Assembly (NCBI GenBank): GCA_965215035.1
Contig: OZ244040.1
Coordinates: 248,001 to 312,000 of the forward strand
Direction: 5' to 3'
DNA from: Azophilus sp965215035
GTDB taxonomy: Bacteria > Pseudomonadota > Gammaproteobacteria > Pseudomonadales > Azotimanducaceae
DNA length: 64,000 nucleotides
This document shows positions 35,825-45,062 of the stretch, in pieces. Position numbers and translations under genes: made by a program. A model generated the notes under the pieces. It was not told the DNA's origin and did not search any database. It saw only the letters and a program-made list of their open reading frames with translations. Every line of letters begins with the position of its first letter. Positions within the stretch are counted from its first letter, which is position 1.

Positions 35825-37087
35825 TCATCGCTTGTAGACCTTGCCAGCCTTCATCACGAAATGCACGCGCCCGAATTCCGCCACATCGTCACGGGGGTCC
35901 CCCGGCACCGCCACGATATCGGCGTACTTGCCAGCCTCGATGGAGCCCATGTCATCCCATTCGTTCAATAGCTCCGCGGCACTGCGGGTGGCGCTTGCGA
36001 TCGCCTCCAGCACCGGCATACCGGCTTCCACCATGTACACGAATTCCTTCCAGTTCTCGCCGTGGGGCGAAACCCCGGAGTCGGTGCCGAACGCGATTTT
36101 TACGCCAGCCCGGTAGGCCCGCGCGAAGGTATCGGCGATAACCGGGCCAATCGCCGCCGCCTTGGGGCGCACCAGTGCCGAGAAGTAGCCGTCGAGCTTC
36201 GCCTTTTCCGCAACGAACATGCCGGCGGCGATGGTGGGCACATACCAGGTGCCCTGGCTTTTCATCAGCGCCATCACCTCGTCGCTCATGTAGGTGCCGT
36301 GCTCGATGGAATGCACGCCGGCCACCACGGCGCGCCGCATGCCTTCGGTGCCGTGGGCGTGGGCGGCGACCCGAAATCCGTAGTCCTGGGCGGCGGCGAC
36401 GATGGCGGCGACCTCGGCTTCGGTGAACTGCGGGTTCTGCCCGCTCTTGGCCTGGCTCAGCACGCCCCCGGTCGCGGTGATCTTGATGAGATCGGCCCCT
36501 TCCTTGTAGCGGGCGCGCACCGCCTTATAGGCGTCGTCCAGACCGTTGACGACCCCGTCCGCCGGCCCCGGATCGCCACGCAATTCGCTATTGACGCCAT
36601 TGCTCGGGTCGGCATGCCCGCCGGTGGTGGCCAGGCTCTTGCCGGCGGTGAAGATGCGCGGCCCCGGGATGTGCCCTGCCGCGACCGCCCGGCGGATGGA
36701 TTGGGCAAGGCCGTGCGCGGTGCCCAGGTCGCGCACCGTGGTGAAACCCGCCATCAGCGTCCGTTCCGCGTAGGGTACCGCCCGCAACGCGGAGTCCGCG
36801 GGTTCCAGCGTGAAACCTTCAACGAAGACGCTGGGGCTCTGTTGGCTGGCGATATGAACATGCATATCGATCCACCCCGGCATGACAAAGGAACCGGTGA
36901 GGTCGATGTCCGCAGTGCCCCGGTAGCCCGCCTCCACCGACACAATGCGATCATCCCGCACCACAATGCTGGCGGCTTCCATCACCTCTCCGGCGGTCGC
37001 ATCGAACAGCTTGCCGGCGTGGATAGTCAACTCCCCGAAGGCACCTCCAGACAACAGCAGCGCACAGAACCCGATACGGAATTTCAT
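35825..37087 (-). CDS. exported amidohydrolase (Xaa-Pro/Xaa-Arg dipeptidase-like)
   Basis: 420 residues. The signal peptide is MKFRIGFCALLLSGGAFGE. All amidohydrolase motifs are visible: GWIDMHVHIAS (metal HxH), GADLIKITATGG (the lysine that is carbamylated in this group), VAAHAHGTEGMRRAV, GVHSIEHGTYM and IAFGTDSGVSPHG. This pattern matches the Sgx9260-type dipeptidases (prolidase-like, acting on Xaa-Pro or Xaa-Arg peptides) and imidazolonepropionase-like proteins. AAGGACG lies upstream of the ATG at 37087. It diverges from the MoxR/VWA/Opp run, so peptide breakdown and oligopeptide import are encoded side by side. Confidence 0.9.
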   Translation of the reverse strand: MKFRIGFCALLLSGGAFGELTIHAGKLFDATAGEVMEAASIVVRDDRIVSVEAGYRGTADIDLTGSFVMPGWIDMHVHIASQQSPSVFVEGFTLEPADSALRAVPYAERTLMAGFTTVRDLGTAHGLAQSIRRAVAAGHIPGPRIFTAGKSLATTGGHADPSNGVNSELRGDPGPADGVVNGLDDAYKAVRARYKEGADLIKITATGGVLSQAKSGQNPQFTEAEVAAIVAAAQDYGFRVAAHAHGTEGMRRAVVAGVHSIEHGTYMSDEVMALMKSQGTWYVPTIAAGMFVAEKAKLDGYFSALVRPKAAAIGPVIADTFARAYRAGVKIAFGTDSGVSPHGENWKEFVYMVEAGMPVLEAIASATRSAAELLNEWDDMGSIEAGKYADIVAVPGDPRDDVAEFGRVHFVMKAGKVYKR

Positions 37088-37194
37088 ACCACGTCCTTTA
37101 TTTTGTGTGTCGGCAGACAGGATAATAGCTAGCCGCCGCGTTGCCAAAGGAAGCTTCGGCCAAGACGGGCGCGACATGCCACTATGGAGGACCG

Positions 37195-38136
37195 GTGCGG
37201 GAAATCGAACGAACAACGGAGTCGGTAGCGGCGATCAAGGGGCACCTGGAGTCCCATCGCTACATATGCAGCGACCAGATCGCCACCGCCGTCTATCTCG
37301 CCTACCACCTGCGCAAGCCGATTCTCATCGAGGGGCCACCCGGCGTTGGCAAGACCGAGCTCGCCAAAACCACCGCCACCATGTTCAGCCTGCCGCTGAT
37401 TCGGCTGCAGTGCTACGAGGGGCTAGACGAGGCGAAGGCAATCTACGAGTGGAAGTACGGCAAGCAACTGCTCTACACCCAGGTGCTGAAGGAGACCCTG
37501 GAAGAGGTCTTGCAGGGTGCGCGCGGGTTCGCCCAGTCGGTCGATCGCCTGCACGAGTTCGGCGACATCTTCTTTTCCGAGGAGTTCTTAGAACCGCGCC
37601 CGCTGCTAAAGGCGCTCCGCGAGGAAGGCGGCGCCATACTGCTCATCGACGAGGTGGACAAGGCCGACCACGAATTCGAGTCGCTGCTGCTGGAAATCCT
37701 CTCCGACTTCCAGGTGTCGATCCCGGAGATCGGCACCGTGAAGGCCAGCCGGGAACCGCCGATGGTGTTTCTTACCAGCAACAATACCCGGGAGCTCTCA
37801 GATGCCCTGAAGCGCCGCTGCCTGCACCTGTACATCCCGTTCCCCGATATCGACTTAGAGCAGCGCATCATCAACGCGCGGGTGCCGGATATCCCGCCGG
37901 AACTGCGGCGGCAACTCGTGGCATTCATCCAGGAACTGCGCGACCTAGACCTAAAGAAGGCACCCGCCATATCGGAAACCATCGACTGGGCGCGCACCCT
38001 GCTGCTGCTGCATGCCGAGCGCCTCGACCCGCAGTTGGTGCGAGATACGCTTAACGTGATTCTCAAGTTCCAGGAAGATATCGAGAACGTCGATGGCGAG
38101 GTGATGGCAATAACCAGCAAGGTCGTTGCCCGGTGA
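37195..38136 (+). CDS. MoxR-family AAA+ ATPase (CoxD-like)
   Basis: About 313 residues. Walker A is EGPPGVGKTELAKT, Walker B is GGAILLIDEVDKADHEFESL, sensor 1 is MVFLTSNNTREL, and the arginine-finger region is KRRCLHLYIPFPD. It matches the CoxD branch of MoxR ATPases, which act as chaperones with a VWA partner to insert cofactors or mature a membrane complex. The GTG at 37195 has GGAGG 5 bases upstream and the family's usual N-terminus; a TTG at 37141 has no ribosome-binding site. The VWA partner follows after 69 bases. Confidence 0.9.
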   Translation: MREIERTTESVAAIKGHLESHRYICSDQIATAVYLAYHLRKPILIEGPPGVGKTELAKTTATMFSLPLIRLQCYEGLDEAKAIYEWKYGKQLLYTQVLKETLEEVLQGARGFAQSVDRLHEFGDIFFSEEFLEPRPLLKALREEGGAILLIDEVDKADHEFESLLLEILSDFQVSIPEIGTVKASREPPMVFLTSNNTRELSDALKRRCLHLYIPFPDIDLEQRIINARVPDIPPELRRQLVAFIQELRDLDLKKAPAISETIDWARTLLLLHAERLDPQLVRDTLNVILKFQEDIENVDGEVMAITSKVVAR

Positions 38137-38205
38137 TGCCGTGGCATCGGCCGGCCACCGTGCAGACATCATAGAACCGCGTACACCCATGCAACACCAC
38201 GCCAA

Positions 38206-39711
38206 ATGGACCGAACCCTCACCAATTTCATAGGCGCGCTGCGCAACGCCGAGGTACGCGTCTCCACGGCGGAAACCCTCGATGCGTTCAACACCGTCGA
38301 GCTGGTCGGCTACCAGGACCGCGAGTTCCTGAAACGTTCCCTGGCCTTGGCGTTGCCCAAGACCCTGGATGAGAAGGAAACGTTCGACACCTGTTTCGAC
38401 CGGTTCTTCTCCTTCGACAATATCCAGGGCGCACGCGCCGAAGCGCCGGAAGGCACCGCGGATGCGGCGGTGGGCGAGGGAACCGCCGACCCTGGGGCGG
38501 GTGGCGGCGGCGGGCAGCGCAGCGAGCCCGGGCCCGGCCCGGCCAACGGCGGAAAGAAATCGAAGCGCCCGGGCTTGCCGGCCGCTGCCGGGGATGGCAG
38601 CGATGGCAGCCTGGACGAAGACCTCGGCCCCGGCCATATGGCGGTGCCCGTCTCGCCCCTCGGCAAGCTGCTCATGCTCGACTCCAGGGTGGAATTGTCG
38701 ATATCGGTTGCGGCCGCCGGCGAAGCGGTGCAGGTCCGCGACATCCAGGTGTTCACCCAGAAGGGCCTCTACACACGCCGCATCATGGACCAGATGGGCC
38801 TGGCCGCCCTCAACCGGGAAATCGGCGAGCTCCGGGAGAGCCCCGCCATCCCCGACCGGCGTTTGGGCCAGGAACTGGGCCGTCGGCGCGAGTGGCTGCG
38901 CGAACAGGTGCGCGACTATGTCGAGCGCCAGTTCCTGCTGCATGCGGACGCCACGGGCCGGCGCCTGCGGGAAGAACTGCTGCGCAAGGTTAAGCTTTCC
39001 AACGTCGAACACAGAAGCTTCCGCCTGATCCAGGAAATCGTCTACAAGATGGCAAAACGGCTGGCCACCCTGTATGGCCGGCGCAAAAAGGTATTCAAGA
39101 AGGGCCAGCTGCATGTGCCGCGCACGCTGCGGCATAACCTCTGCTACGACGGCGCCATCTTCGACCTGAAGTGGAAATCCGTGAAGATCGACCGGCCCAA
39201 GGTGTTCGCCATCTGCGATGTATCCGGCTCCGTGGCCAACTACGCGCGTTTCATGCTGATGTTCCTCTATAGCCTGGAGGAGGTGATGCCCAAGGTGCGC
39301 TCCTTCGCCTTCTCTTCAGACCTCGCCGAAGTCACCGAGCTGTTCGGGCACAACGGCATCGAGGACGCCATCGCCAAGACCCTGCGCGACTACAGCGGCG
39401 GCAGCACCGACTACGGCCAGGCATTCCAGGATTTCAAGCGTCTTTGCATGGACGATATCGACAATCGCACCACAATCGTCATACTAGGCGATAGTCGCAA
39501 CAACTACGGCGAACCACGGGTGGAGATCCTGAAGGAGCTGTACGATCGGGCGAAGCGCATCATCTGGCTCAATCCGGAAAGCCGGGGTTCATGGGCGGTG
39601 GGCGATGCGGAAATGCACCGCTACCGCGCCTATTGCCACCAGGTGGACGAGTGCAACTCGCTCGTGCACCTCGAACGGGTGGTCGGCAACCTGTTGAAGA
39701 CGGTGACGTGA
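38206..39711 (+). CDS. VWA-domain protein (CoxE-like)
   Basis: 501 residues. A helical N-terminus is followed by a Gly/Pro-rich low-complexity linker (residues about 80-135). The C-terminal von Willebrand A domain has the MIDAS start AICDVSGSVANYARF and a later FSSDLAEVTELF, DYSGGSTDYGQAF and TTIVILGDSRNNYG. It is the partner of the MoxR ATPase encoded upstream. The stop codon overlaps a GTG that opens a 52-codon frame (GTGA), and oppA follows. In known cases these pairs serve CO dehydrogenase, Rubisco or gas-vesicle proteins; none of those is encoded here. Confidence 0.9.
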   Translation: MDRTLTNFIGALRNAEVRVSTAETLDAFNTVELVGYQDREFLKRSLALALPKTLDEKETFDTCFDRFFSFDNIQGARAEAPEGTADAAVGEGTADPGAGGGGGQRSEPGPGPANGGKKSKRPGLPAAAGDGSDGSLDEDLGPGHMAVPVSPLGKLLMLDSRVELSISVAAAGEAVQVRDIQVFTQKGLYTRRIMDQMGLAALNREIGELRESPAIPDRRLGQELGRRREWLREQVRDYVERQFLLHADATGRRLREELLRKVKLSNVEHRSFRLIQEIVYKMAKRLATLYGRRKKVFKKGQLHVPRTLRHNLCYDGAIFDLKWKSVKIDRPKVFAICDVSGSVANYARFMLMFLYSLEEVMPKVRSFAFSSDLAEVTELFGHNGIEDAIAKTLRDYSGGSTDYGQAFQDFKRLCMDDIDNRTTIVILGDSRNNYGEPRVEILKELYDRAKRIIWLNPESRGSWAVGDAEMHRYRAYCHQVDECNSLVHLERVVGNLLKTVT

Positions 39712-39866
39712 ATCGGCCCCAATCCCCACTGTTGCCGCCAGGAGTTTTCGACCAGGCGGCCGACGCGACGCCGCCCACGGCAGTGGCTACCGCCATGCAA
39801 GTTGTCGCCCCGGCGACACGGGCGCTAACGCCCAGGGAAGTGGGTACTTCCTTGCCAGGCCGGTAA
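39708..39866 (+). CDS. candidate small protein between the VWA gene and oppA
   Basis: A 52-residue frame starting at GTG that overlaps the VWA stop by 4 bases (GTGA) and ending 3 bases before the oppA ATG. The sequence is rich in Ala, Pro and Thr (NRPQSPLLPPGVFDQAADA at the start) with no transmembrane segment or motif. The tight spacing at both ends suggests a translated coupling peptide, but base composition alone could produce it. Confidence 0.35.
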   Translation: MNRPQSPLLPPGVFDQAADATPPTAVATAMQVVAPATRALTPREVGTSLPGR

Positions 39867-39869
39867 GCC

Positions 39870-41567
39870 ATGCCGTCGACGGCCATCGCTTCCGAAGAAT
39901 CCTTCGGCCGCTCCGCCGGCAAGCAGCTTGGGCTGTTCGCGCTGCTCGCGGTGCTGCTGCTGGCAGTGTTGATGTGGCTGCTCAATCTACTCGCCAGCCT
40001 CACCGCCTCGGCCACCGCAAGTGGCGGCGCCGTCGATGTCGAGAACAACGCCATTACCATCCTGCTGCGCGAGGAGCCGCCGCAGTTGAACACCACCCTG
40101 CTGACCGACCAGGTGAGCGGCACCGTTATCGGCCACGTCATGCAGGGGCTGTTGCGCTACGATCAGCACCAGCGGCTGGCGCCGGGCATGGCCGAACGCT
40201 GGACCATCACCGACCAGCGCGCCACCTTCCACCTGCGCGACGCCCTTTGGAGCGATGGCGAGCCGGTGACCGCCCAGGATTTCGTTTTCGCCTGGCGCAC
40301 CGCGCTCGACCCGGCAAACGCCTCGGAATACGCCTTCATCCTCTACCCCGTCAAGAACGCCGAAGCGATCAACCGGGGCGAACTGCCCCCCGACGCGCTC
40401 GGGGCCAGCGCCATCGACGACAGAACCCTGCGCGTGGAACTGGAGCGGCCAGTCGCTTTTTTCGACAAGCTAACGGCGTTCTCGACCTACTTTCCGATAC
40501 GGCAGGATTTCTACGAGGCGACGGGTGGCCGCTACGGCGCCGATGCGCATCAACTGCTCTACAACGGCCCGTTCACGATGGAGAGCTGGGTGCACGGCCA
40601 GTCCCTGGAACTGCGCAAGAACCCGCTCTACTGGGACCGGGACCGGGTTCGCCTGGACGCGATCAACGTCGGCTACATCGTCTCCGACGCGAACGCGGTG
40701 CTGAATCTCTTCAAGGACGGAAAGGTCGCGCTCGCCTCGCTGAACGCCGAGAACCTGGCGGAGGCCATGGAGCAGCGCTGGCACATCGAACGCTTCATGG
40801 ACGGCAGCGTATTCTTCATCGAGTTCAATCACCGGCCCGAGCGGCTGACCCGCAACACGCACCTGCGCAAGGCCATGCAACTGGCGCAGGATCCGAGCGA
40901 ACTGGTCTACCGGGTCATCAAGATTCCCGGCTATCTGCCCGGGGAATCCCTGTTTCCGGTCTTTCTGGACGGCGTGCGCGGCTCGTTCCGCGACGAATAC
41001 CCGGCACCGGTTCACAGTATGGACATCGCCCGGGCGCGGCAGCACCTGGAACGGGCGCGGCTGGAACTGGGCCTGGAGGAGTTTCCGCCCCTGGTCATGC
41101 TCACCGGCGACAACCCGATTTCGAATATTCAGTCCGAGTACTTCCAAGCCGTCTACAAGAAGAACCTGGGCCTCGATCTCAAGATCGACCGGCAAATCTT
41201 CAAGCAGCGGCTGGACAAGATGACCAAGGGCGAGTTCGACCTGGTGCTGGCCGGCTGGGGCCCCGACTACAACGACGCGCTGACCTACGGCGACCTGCTC
41301 GCCTCCTGGAACCTCAACAATCGCGGGCGCTACAACAACCCGGAGTACGACCGACAGGTGCGCATCGCCCTAGGGTCTCTCGACCCCCAAGTGCGCATGG
41401 ACGCATTCGGCGCGATGCAGCGCATTATCTACGACGACGCCGCCATGATCATCAACTACGAACGCGGCCAGGCCTACGTGGCCGACCCCCGCGTTAAGGG
41501 CATCGTGCGGCGCGCGGTGGGGGCGGAACAGGACTACACCTATGCCTATATCGATGTGGACGGTTGA
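39870..41567 (+). CDS. oppA: oligopeptide ABC transporter, substrate-binding protein
   Basis: 565 residues of the SBP_bac_5 (OppA/DppA) family. LREEPPQLNTTLLTDQVSGT, GLLRYDQHQRLAPGMAERW, YNGPFTMESW and LVLAGWGPDYNDALTYGDL are characteristic. A single hydrophobic segment near the N-terminus (LGLFALLAVLLLAVLMWLLN) lacks a clear cleavage site, so the protein may stay anchored in the inner membrane instead of being free in the periplasm. It binds short peptides for delivery to OppB/OppC. ATG at 39870. The gap to oppB (168 bp) shows no gene. Confidence 0.92.
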   Translation: MPSTAIASEESFGRSAGKQLGLFALLAVLLLAVLMWLLNLLASLTASATASGGAVDVENNAITILLREEPPQLNTTLLTDQVSGTVIGHVMQGLLRYDQHQRLAPGMAERWTITDQRATFHLRDALWSDGEPVTAQDFVFAWRTALDPANASEYAFILYPVKNAEAINRGELPPDALGASAIDDRTLRVELERPVAFFDKLTAFSTYFPIRQDFYEATGGRYGADAHQLLYNGPFTMESWVHGQSLELRKNPLYWDRDRVRLDAINVGYIVSDANAVLNLFKDGKVALASLNAENLAEAMEQRWHIERFMDGSVFFIEFNHRPERLTRNTHLRKAMQLAQDPSELVYRVIKIPGYLPGESLFPVFLDGVRGSFRDEYPAPVHSMDIARARQHLERARLELGLEEFPPLVMLTGDNPISNIQSEYFQAVYKKNLGLDLKIDRQIFKQRLDKMTKGEFDLVLAGWGPDYNDALTYGDLLASWNLNNRGRYNNPEYDRQVRIALGSLDPQVRMDAFGAMQRIIYDDAAMIINYERGQAYVADPRVKGIVRRAVGAEQDYTYAYIDVDG

Positions 41568-41735
41568 CGCGCCCCGCGCCGCCGGGGCGGCGCCAGCGCC
41601 CGGGCATGTCGCCTGGGCACGCCGCCAGCGCCGAGACTACCGGGCGGGCACCGCCAAGGCAGGGTGCCGGAACGCGCCATCGCCAGTGGCTGCGGCAAGC
41701 AGGGTGACATCGAATCCACAGGGCGCCGGAGCGAG

Positions 41736-42668
41736 ATGGGCCGCTACGCCCTAAAGCGCCTGCTGCAGGGCGTGATCACGGTGTGGTTCATCGCCACCGC
41801 CACGTTCTTCGCCATGCACAGCGTACCGGGCGACCCCCTGGCCAATGACAAGGCGGTTTCCGAGAAGATCCGCCTCAACCTGGAAGCCAAGTACGGTTTG
41901 GATAAGCCGCTGCTGACCCAGTACACCATCTACATGGGCAACCTGGCGCGCGGCGACTTCGGTATCTCCTTCACCCAGGAAAACCGCCTGGTCAACGACA
42001 TCATCCGGGAACACTTTCCGGTTTCCGCAACCCTTGGCATTCTCGCGGTGATGTTCGCCGCATTGGGCGGCATCCTGTGGGGTGCGCTGACTGCCCTCAA
42101 CCGCAATCGCATGCCCGACATCGTCATCATGCTGCTGGTGATACTCGGCATTTCCGTGCCAAGCTTTGTGTTTGCCGCCCTCGGCCAGCTCACCCTGGTT
42201 AACCTCAACAACCTGCTCGGGTTCTCGCTGCTGCCGGTGGCCGGCTGGGGCACGGTAGCCCACATGCTGGTGCCCTCCCTGGTGCTGGGCCTGGGCACCA
42301 TGGCCTATCTCACCCGCCTGATGCGATCGTCCATGCTGGAGATCATGAGCTCCGATTTCGTGCGCACCGCCAAGTCGAAGGGCCTGCCCGCCACGCGCAT
42401 CTTCACCCACCACCAGTTGCGCAACGCCATCCTGCCGGTCATCACGGTACTCGGGCCGTCGATTGCAGCAATCACCACCGGCGGCTTTGTCGTCGAGATT
42501 GTATTCGCCATCCCGGGGCTCGGGCGCTATTTCGTGCAGGCGGTGCAGCAGTCCGACTACACAGTCATTATGGGGACGACGGTGTTCTACGGGGCCTTCC
42601 TCGTCCTGATGGTCATCGTCGTCGATCTGGTCTACGGGCTTGTCGACCCCCGGGTGCGCCTGGAGTAG
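41736..42668 (+). CDS. oppB: oligopeptide ABC transporter permease
   Basis: A 310-residue permease with about six hydrophobic segments and the family phrases RLLQGVITVWFIATATFFAM, GDPLANDKAVSEKI, FGISFTQENRLVNDIIREHF and the cytoplasmic coupling loop DFVRTAKSKGLPATRIFTHH. C-terminal VVDLVYGLVDPRVRLE is typical of OppB. It pairs with OppC to form the channel. GGAG precedes the ATG at 41736, and oppC starts 4 bases after the stop. Confidence 0.95.
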   Translation: MGRYALKRLLQGVITVWFIATATFFAMHSVPGDPLANDKAVSEKIRLNLEAKYGLDKPLLTQYTIYMGNLARGDFGISFTQENRLVNDIIREHFPVSATLGILAVMFAALGGILWGALTALNRNRMPDIVIMLLVILGISVPSFVFAALGQLTLVNLNNLLGFSLLPVAGWGTVAHMLVPSLVLGLGTMAYLTRLMRSSMLEIMSSDFVRTAKSKGLPATRIFTHHQLRNAILPVITVLGPSIAAITTGGFVVEIVFAIPGLGRYFVQAVQQSDYTVIMGTTVFYGAFLVLMVIVVDLVYGLVDPRVRLE

Positions 42669-42672
42669 TTCG

Positions 42673-44046
42673 ATGGCCGAAACAGCGTTCCCAGCCAGCG
42701 ATTTTGAACCGGTCCGCAGCAAAGACCAGATACAGGTTGTCTCGCGGCCATCGCTCTCCTACTGGCAGGACGCCTGGATCCGGCTGCAGGCCAACCGGCG
42801 GGCGCTGGTGTCGCTGTACCTGGTGATCGCGCTGTTGGTTTTCACCATCGCCGGCCCCTGGGTGTGGACCCTGGACCCCCAGGAACAGGATCTTGACCAG
42901 ATCAGCCAGGCACCCGGCCCGGCACCGCGCGCAACCATTGTCGAACCCTATGCGCCCTGGGACGGTACCACACCGCGCCCGCCGGGAAGCGGGTTGCGGC
43001 TGGCGGAACCGGCAACCAGCCAGGCCGTGCGGCTGATTTGGGAACCGCTGGCGGGCGCCCACGGCCACCGGATATACCGGAACCTATTCCCCATCGACGC
43101 ACGACAGGCATTCGGACTGCCCTTGGTCGATCTGTCCGATGTGAACGAAACCGCCTTCGAAGACCGCCTGGATCTGGAGCCGCGCAAGTACTACTACACC
43201 CTAGTGGCCCTTGACGAACGGGGCCGGCCCACGGGCCACCGGCAAACCATCGATGTGCAGGTTGAACGGGTGATCACCCTGGAGGAGGCCACCGCCAAGG
43301 GGCTGGTTGCCGAGGACGCCGCACCGCGCCTCGGAGAGCGCGTCGAACTGGTCTTTCACCCCCTGGGAACCGACTACCTCGGCCGCGACATGCTCGCCCG
43401 CCTGATGTCGGGCGCTCGGGTGTCGCTATTTATTGGCATATTCGCCCCCCTGCTGTTCATTCTGTTCGGTGTTGTCTACGGCGCCACCGCCGGCTTCTTC
43501 GGTGGCCTGGTCGATCAGTTGCTCATGCGCTTCTCGGACTTTGTGGTGGCGCTGCCGTTCCTGCTGTTTATGATCCTTATTCGCGTTGCCTCGGGCGTTC
43601 AGCCCGGCGAGTCGGGAATCACTCCCCTGGTGATCGCCCTGGTGCTGTTGATGTGGCCGTCCACCGCTAGGCTGGTGCGCGGCCAGATTCTACAGATTAG
43701 GGAGGAGGGCTATGTCAGCGCCTCGCGCCTGCTTGGCGCGAAAACGGGTTACCTGCTGCTGCGCCATATGATTCCCAACACCATGGGCGTTATCCTGGTT
43801 ACCCTGACCTTTGCGGTGCCAACCGCCATTTTCATCGAGGCCTTTCTTTCCTTCATTGGCATGGGCGTCGCACCGCCGGAAGCCTCCTGGGGCAGCATGT
43901 GCAACGAGGGCATCAAGACCATGCTAAACCACCCCCACGAACTGATCTTCCCGGCGCTTCTGATTAGCCTCACCGTGCTCGCCTTCAACCTCCTAGGCGA
44001 TGGGCTGCGCGATGCGCTCGATGCCCGCATGCGGGGCGCGGAATGA
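42673..44046 (+). CDS. oppC: oligopeptide ABC transporter permease with FN3-like insert
   Basis: 457 residues, about 150 more than E. coli OppC (302). The N-terminal helix (residues about 45-62) is followed by an inserted periplasmic domain, residues about 107-198, with a fibronectin-III-like pattern: VRLIWEPLAGAHGHRIYRNL early and LDLEPRKYYYTLVALDERGR near its end. The permease proper resumes at HPLGTDYLGRDMLARLMSGA with the coupling loop EEGYVSASRLLGAKTGYLLL. The ATG at 42673 follows oppB closely and the stop overlaps oppD (ATGA). The insert could help dock the anchored OppA; that is inference. Confidence 0.93.
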   Translation: MAETAFPASDFEPVRSKDQIQVVSRPSLSYWQDAWIRLQANRRALVSLYLVIALLVFTIAGPWVWTLDPQEQDLDQISQAPGPAPRATIVEPYAPWDGTTPRPPGSGLRLAEPATSQAVRLIWEPLAGAHGHRIYRNLFPIDARQAFGLPLVDLSDVNETAFEDRLDLEPRKYYYTLVALDERGRPTGHRQTIDVQVERVITLEEATAKGLVAEDAAPRLGERVELVFHPLGTDYLGRDMLARLMSGARVSLFIGIFAPLLFILFGVVYGATAGFFGGLVDQLLMRFSDFVVALPFLLFMILIRVASGVQPGESGITPLVIALVLLMWPSTARLVRGQILQIREEGYVSASRLLGAKTGYLLLRHMIPNTMGVILVTLTFAVPTAIFIEAFLSFIGMGVAPPEASWGSMCNEGIKTMLNHPHELIFPALLISLTVLAFNLLGDGLRDALDARMRGAE

Positions 44047-45062
44047 GCCCGCTCCTCGAGGTGGACGGGCTCAAGGTGGAGTTCGACACCTACGGCGGCG
44101 TGGTGCAGGCGGTGCGGGGCGTGAGCTTCACCGTGCAGGCCGGCGAGACCCTGGCCATCGTGGGTGAATCGGGCTGCGGCAAATCGGTAACCGTGCAGAG
44201 CATGATGGGCCTAATCCCCATGCCGCCCGGCCGCATCACCGCCGGGTCGGCCAGGCTGCGGGGCACGGAAATACTGGGACGCAACCAGGTTGACGGCCAG
44301 GGGATTCGCGGTGCCCAGATCGGCATGATCTTCCAGGATCCAATGACTTCCCTGAACCCCACCATGACCATCGGTGCCCAGATCGCCGAAACCCTGCGGG
44401 TGCACCGGGGCCAGGGCGGCAAGCAGGCGCTGGCGCGCGCGGTGGAATTGCTCGAGATGACCCGCATACCGGAAGCGGACAAGCGGGCGCGGCAGTATCC
44501 CTTCGAGTTCTCCGGCGGCATGCTGCAACGCTCCATGATCGCCATGGCAATCGCCTGTGAACCCGCGATACTGATCGCCGACGAGCCCTCCACAGCGCTC
44601 GACGTGACCATTCAGGCGCAGATTCTCGACTTGCTGCGCGACCTGCAACGGCAGAACGGCATGGCGATTATCCTTATCACCCACGACCTCGGCGTGGTGG
44701 CGCGCATGGCGGACCAGGTCGCGGTCATGTACGCGGGCCGGATCGTCGAAAACGGCACCGTCGACGAGCTGTTCTACCGCTCCGCCCACCCCTACACACT
44801 TGGCCTGAATGCCGCCATGCCGACCAACAACTCGGAGGCCGCACGGGAGCTGACCCCCATCGACGGTAGCCCGCCGGATCTATTCGACCCACCCCGGGGA
44901 TGCGCCTATGCGCCGCGCTGCCCGCACCGGATGCGCGTATGCGGGCCAAGGGATCCCGGCCCGTTCGAGCTTTCCGCCACCCACTTCGCCCGTTGCTGGC
45001 TGCATCATGCCCAGGCGGGGCGGCGCGTGCCGGAAATCCACTATCGGGAAGCTGCCCCGTGA
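44043..45062 (+). CDS. oppD: oligopeptide ABC transporter ATPase OppD
   Basis: 339 residues. Walker A is IVGESGCGKSVTVQ, the Q-loop is GMIFQDPMTSLNP, the signature is FEFSGGMLQRSMIAMA (with GGM in place of the usual GGQ/GGM of the family) and Walker B is ILIADEPSTALDVT. The C-terminal extension carries the cysteine cluster of Opp/Dpp ATPases (CAYAPRCPHRMRVC plus a later Cys), which binds an Fe-S cluster in characterised members. It overlaps oppC and oppF by four bases each. Confidence 0.95.
   Translation: MSPLLEVDGLKVEFDTYGGVVQAVRGVSFTVQAGETLAIVGESGCGKSVTVQSMMGLIPMPPGRITAGSARLRGTEILGRNQVDGQGIRGAQIGMIFQDPMTSLNPTMTIGAQIAETLRVHRGQGGKQALARAVELLEMTRIPEADKRARQYPFEFSGGMLQRSMIAMAIACEPAILIADEPSTALDVTIQAQILDLLRDLQRQNGMAIILITHDLGVVARMADQVAVMYAGRIVENGTVDELFYRSAHPYTLGLNAAMPTNNSEAARELTPIDGSPPDLFDPPRGCAYAPRCPHRMRVCGPRDPGPFELSATHFARCWLHHAQAGRRVPEIHYREAAP

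Noticed and set aside
39974..41497. 507-codon alternative frame inside oppA
   Set aside because: Low-complexity Arg/Pro/Ala protein, same strand as a clear substrate-binding protein; composition artefact.
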